Positions 61,012-64,000 of a stretch of DNA of 64,000 nucleotides are shown here, one piece after another. Made by a program: the position numbers and the translations under genes. The stretch lies in contig NZ_JACIEP010000010.1 in the NCBI RefSeq assembly GCF_014196915.1, forward strand, positions 126,168 through 190,167, written 5' to 3'. Each line of letters opens with the position of its first letter. Position 1 is the first letter of the stretch. The notes beneath the pieces were generated by a model, which had not been told where the DNA came from, did not search any database, and worked only from the letters and a program-made list of their open reading frames with translations. This DNA comes from Dysgonomonas hofstadii. Its GTDB lineage: Bacteria; Bacteroidota; Bacteroidia; Bacteroidales; Dysgonomonadaceae.

Positions 61012-61029
61012 ACGGGCGGAAACGCCCGT
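61012..61029 (+). other. Hairpin after the last gene of the element operon
   Basis: ACGGGCG pairs with CGCCCGT around GAAA (61012-61029). Only a weak T-rich tract follows. It may end the operon together with the palindrome at 61068-61111. Confidence 0.6.
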
Positions 61030-61067
61030 TACTATTCTTATGAGATTTCCAAATTATTTTGAAGAAA

Positions 61068-61111
61068 ATATTAAAACTTGCGAAGAATTAATTCTTCGCA
61101 AGTTTTAATAT
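61068..61111. terminator. Perfect 44-base palindrome, bidirectional terminator
   Basis: ATATTAAAACTTGCGAAGAA is the left half start and its exact complement closes the palindrome, with no loop bases. On both strands the stem ends in TTTTAATAT, so it could stop transcripts from either side. The stop codon and last codons of the CDF gene lie inside it. Confidence 0.8.
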
Positions 61112-61885
61112 CCTTATTGCCCCTCTGATAACAATAAAAAAGACGATACTACCGATAATAAGGTCTGGTATCTGATTATTTAATTGCCATACCAAGAATC
61201 CTGCAAGAACTACCCCTGCATTTATAATCACATCATTAGATGAAAAAATGATACTTGCCTGTATATGGGCATCTTTGCTTTTTGTCCTTTGAAGTAAAAG
61301 CAAACAAATGACATTGGCAATCAAAGCAAGTATGGATACACCTATCATCGTTTGAAAGACAGGCATTTCTTCTGCACCTGTAAACCGCCTGATTACCTCT
61401 ATAAAACCGATTGCAGCCAAAAATATCTGGAAATATCCGCAAATCATGGCAACCCGCTTTTTACGGCTTACGGCTGCACCTACCGCAAACAAGCTTAATC
61501 CATATACAAAAGCATCGGCAAGCATATCAAGACTATCCGCAACCAATCCCATTGATTTGGATATGATACCCGTTGACATTTCAATCAGGAAAAAACCGAA
61601 GTTAATAGCCAACACAATCCAAAGGACTTTACGCTGTTTACTATCTTCCTCTGCCTTAAATTCGCCTGTCATTTCAGCACTTTCAATAAAGCGTGAACCG
61701 AGATTCAAGGTAGCAAGCTGTTGTTCGATTATTTGATAGTCGCCTGTATGGTAAACAGTCAATACCCTGCCTTTCAGGTCAAATTCCTGTTTGGCAATAC
61801 CCTCTACGTTTTGAAGTTTCATCCGAATGAGGTTTTCCTCACTCGGACAATCCATTTGTTCAATTTTAAAAATTGATTTATTCAT
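61088..61885 (-). CDS. HMA-CDF type cation transporter
   Basis: This 265-residue protein has an N-terminal heavy-metal-associated-like domain (about 1-70, IEQMDCPSEENLIRMKLQNV). A six-segment CDF membrane domain follows (about 88-262). The TM2 site reads GLVADSLDMLADAF with a DxxxD pair, but the TM5 site reads ASIIFSSNDVIINAGVV, where the usual histidine four residues before the Asp is replaced by Phe. Such variants occur in Bacteroidetes mobile elements. It would export a divalent metal. It is encoded 1 base after the truncated TonB receptor, as a metal cargo unit. Confidence 0.8.
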   Translation of the reverse strand: MNKSIFKIEQMDCPSEENLIRMKLQNVEGIAKQEFDLKGRVLTVYHTGDYQIIEQQLATLNLGSRFIESAEMTGEFKAEEDSKQRKVLWIVLAINFGFFLIEMSTGIISKSMGLVADSLDMLADAFVYGLSLFAVGAAVSRKKRVAMICGYFQIFLAAIGFIEVIRRFTGAEEMPVFQTMIGVSILALIANVICLLLLQRTKSKDAHIQASIIFSSNDVIINAGVVLAGFLVWQLNNQIPDLIIGSIVFFIVIRGAIRILKLAKN

Positions 61886-61886
61886 T

Positions 61887-63925
61887 TTACAATTTAAATA
61901 TTATCCCGGCATTCAGAACAAAACCGTCCAATGGTGCGTAAATATCCCGGAATTCGGGCTTAGTCATCGAACCTGTATGAATGGTGTCGAACCTTGTCTG
62001 CCGTCTGTCGGTAAAGTTCTCAAAGTTAGCATATATTGAGAATCTTTCCCAAATCCGTTGCATCATTAATCCGCAGATAAGGTAATCTTTTCCCTTTTTT
62101 CCGTCATTCAAGTTTTGTTTTCCTGTATAGTAGGCTTCTAATCCGATTTTCCATTTATCTTCCACCTCATACATTAATACAGAATTGATTTTATGTTTCG
62201 GTGTAAGGGTTTTCTGATAGCTTCTGCCGTCTTCCTTAACTTTAGCATCCGTATAGGTATATCCGAGAAATAAACCAAAGTCCTTATATTTTATTTTCAT
62301 ATTGGTTTCAGCCCCTTTGCTGTCCACATGACCGTCTATGTTGTTAAACTGCCAACGGTTATTATCCGCAGCTTGCAGTTCAAGCGGATTTTTCAGGCAA
62401 GTATAAAAGAATAACTGGTTTATACTTAAATATACTTGGTCGTCAAACAAACCTGTTTTATAAGTGAAATCCACATTTGCCCCGTAGCTTCTTTCCAGTT
62501 TGTTATTATCATCATCTATCGGCAAGACATTCTGAAACTGTATGCGTTCGCTATCTTCCGAAAAAATGGTAGGTGCTTTATATCCGAATCCGCCACCTAC
62601 ACGGGATGAAAATTTATCCGTTATTTTGAAATGTGACGATATACGGGGCAGTACTGCAAAACCGTAATCGGTAACATAGTCGGTACGCAATCCGGTTTCA
62701 AGGTTCATCCAGTCCGTTATTTTCGTATTGTTTTGTACAAATAAGCCTAAAGTAGTCATATTGTAGTCTCGCAAAGGAAAATCGGTCAGTTTCCTTTCGG
62801 TAAATTTATCCGTCCATATATTTGCACCGGCTACCCATTCTGTCTTTTCTTTCGTATGTATATAGGATACTTCCGAGAAAGACGATAGCTGCTCTCCGTC
62901 AAATTTAAAATCGGGAATCTCAATCTTACGGCTGAAATAGGTTACACTGTTTTTTACATTCAATCTGTTTTGTTTATCAAAACGGTGTTCAAATGTAAGT
63001 TGGCTTGAATGCCTCTGTGTCTTGTTTCTTTCAAAATAAGAATGTTCTTCATCCCCTTTATCTTTTAAATATCCCATATCACCACCTAAACGGGTTTCTA
63101 TCATGGAGTTTATACCGAAATTTAAGTCTGTATTTTCAGACAGGTATAAGAATAGTTTTGGATTCAATACAAACCTATCGAATTTTGGTATTGCTGTAAA
63201 GCCTACATCTGACGGGTCATAAGCCCAGTTACGGTTATACGATGCAAATACGGTAGTACCTACTTTATTGAATTTCTGACCGAAAAAGCTGTTTACATCA
63301 AGTCCTTTGCCTGTTGTCCCGTTCAGGTGTATTGAAAAATCCCTTTCTTTTTCAGGTGTTTTCGATATAAGGTTTACCAAACCCGCAATCGCACCGCCAC
63401 CGTATAAGGTAGAAGAAGAACCTTTTATAATTTCAACCTGCTTTAAATCGAGAGGCGGTGTCTGTAATAAGCCTAATCCGCTTGCTGCACCCGAAAATAC
63501 AGGAAAACCGTCTTTTAATATTTGGGTGTATCTACCGTCCAAGCCCTGAATACGGATAGATGAATTACCCGATATGGCAGATGTTTGTTGCGTCATAATA
63601 CCCGTGCTTTCATTCAGAAGCATACGGATATCTCCGGGTTTCATAACCCCTTTTTCGCCTAATTCTTCGGCATTTATAAATTCAATGCGTGTAGGAATAT
63701 CTTTAAAAGTACGTGTTCCCCTTGTCGAAGAAACAACTATTTCCTGCAATGTTTCTTCGTCCGCTTCAACCCTGATAACAATAACTTCATCCGAAGCCAA
63801 AGGGAATGTAAACTCTTTGATGGTTTTTTCATATCCCACATAAGTAATTTCAAACTTATGTTTTCCATCAGGAATATTGGAGAGAACCGCCAAACCTTCG
63901 GTATCTGTATAATATAATTGAAAAG
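61887..63925 (-). pseudogene. TonB-dependent receptor, 5' end lost
   Basis: This is the coding part of an outer membrane receptor. It has a carboxypeptidase-D-like remnant (DTEGLAVLSNIPDGKHKFEI), a plug (IRIQGLDGRYTQILKDGFPV; LKQVEIIKGSSSTLYGGGAI) and a barrel ending GFVLNAGIIFKL. It lacks a signal peptide and the start of the first domain. Before residue YTDTEG the frame runs into IS-like terminal repeats and reaches only a GTG, so the 5' end is lost. The barrel itself looks intact. It lies directly upstream of the HMA-CDF gene and may import the metal or metal chelate. Confidence 0.8.
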
Positions 63926-64000
63926 TAGTCCACTTAGTAATTGAAAAGTATACCACTAAGTGCTCTCGGATGAGATTGATTAAAGATATTTATTCTTCAT
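63915..64000 (+). mobile_element. Probable IS21-type element end, cut by the window
   Basis: Two tandem units, TAATTGAAAAGTAGTCCACT (63915-63934) and TAATTGAAAAGTATACCACT (63938-63957), repeat with a 23-base period. Multiple terminal repeats like this are typical of IS21-family ends. The sequence breaks the TonB receptor gene, and an ATG frame starts 12 bases later. Family assignment is an inference. Confidence 0.5.
63970..64000 (+). CDS. Partial frame, possibly a transposase start
   Basis: An ATG at 63970 begins a frame (MRLIKDIYSS...) that runs out of the window. Its location just inside the tandem repeats would fit an IstA-type transposase start. Ten residues are too few to confirm this, so it is a weak call. 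Confidence 0.25.
   Translation, partial: MRLIKDIYSS

Noticed and set aside
1..64000. CRISPR array or cas genes
   Set aside because: No regularly spaced short direct repeats with unique spacers are seen. The palindromic repeats are dispersed singly.

Overview
The window looks like a Bacteroidales chromosome, most likely a Dysgonomonas-type gut or insect-gut bacterium. The phylum call rests on a SusC/SusD pair with a FecR regulator, promoters of the TAnnTTTG (-7) type, many Bacteroidetes-only families (PCMD, DUF4421, DUF4890, BACON) and an integrated element with PcfK/PcfJ and DUF3873 genes. The genus is an inference from protein style.

Layout. 0-3.2 kb: acetyltransferase, secreted protein, a large regulator of an unusual HTH family, MmcQ/YjbR protein. 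3.5-8.1 kb: a phage- or plasmid-like module (HTH replication protein, DnaC-like ATPase, sigma-like protein, S24 repressor) interrupted by a 0.7-kb non-coding island of nested palindromes and followed by two candidate small RNAs on the minus strand. 8.2-23.8 kb: housekeeping and envelope genes (MaoC, PCMD lipoprotein, NTase-fold protein, DUF2461, two outer membrane barrels plus a decayed third, AraC regulator, hydrolases, phosphoesterase, TIGR01777, TspO, universal stress protein). 24-38 kb: a polysaccharide utilization locus: FecR, SusC, SusD, phosphodiester glycosidase, BACON/beta-helix lipoprotein, alkaline phosphatase, GH20 hexosaminidase and a convergent GH29 fucosidase. Together they suggest import and trimming of a fucosylated, N-acetylhexosamine-containing glycan that may carry phosphodiester-linked sugars.

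38-44.7 kb: small membrane and stress genes, DUF4421, an ECF sigma factor, two lipoproteins, a double-CDGSH protein and a CPA2 antiporter. 44.9-51.6 kb: the most unusual locus. Two tandem paralogous regulators diverge from a four-gene operon built as a duplicated cassette (small exported protein A, larger exported protein B, A again, B again). Both B proteins end in a short shared tail containing Cys-x-Leu-Pro-Val-Asn.

52.1-64 kb: a tRNA-Asp gene followed directly by a tyrosine recombinase and mobile-element genes (ORF6N, RhuM-like, PcfK, PcfJ, SLOG, DUF3873) with a metal-related cargo (HMA-CDF transporter and a TonB receptor whose 5' end is cut off). The cut coincides with two tandem 20-bp repeats resembling the end of an IS21-type element that runs out of the window. 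Several dispersed palindromic repeat families are scattered in intergenic DNA throughout. All family names come from recognising motifs by eye; no searches were run.
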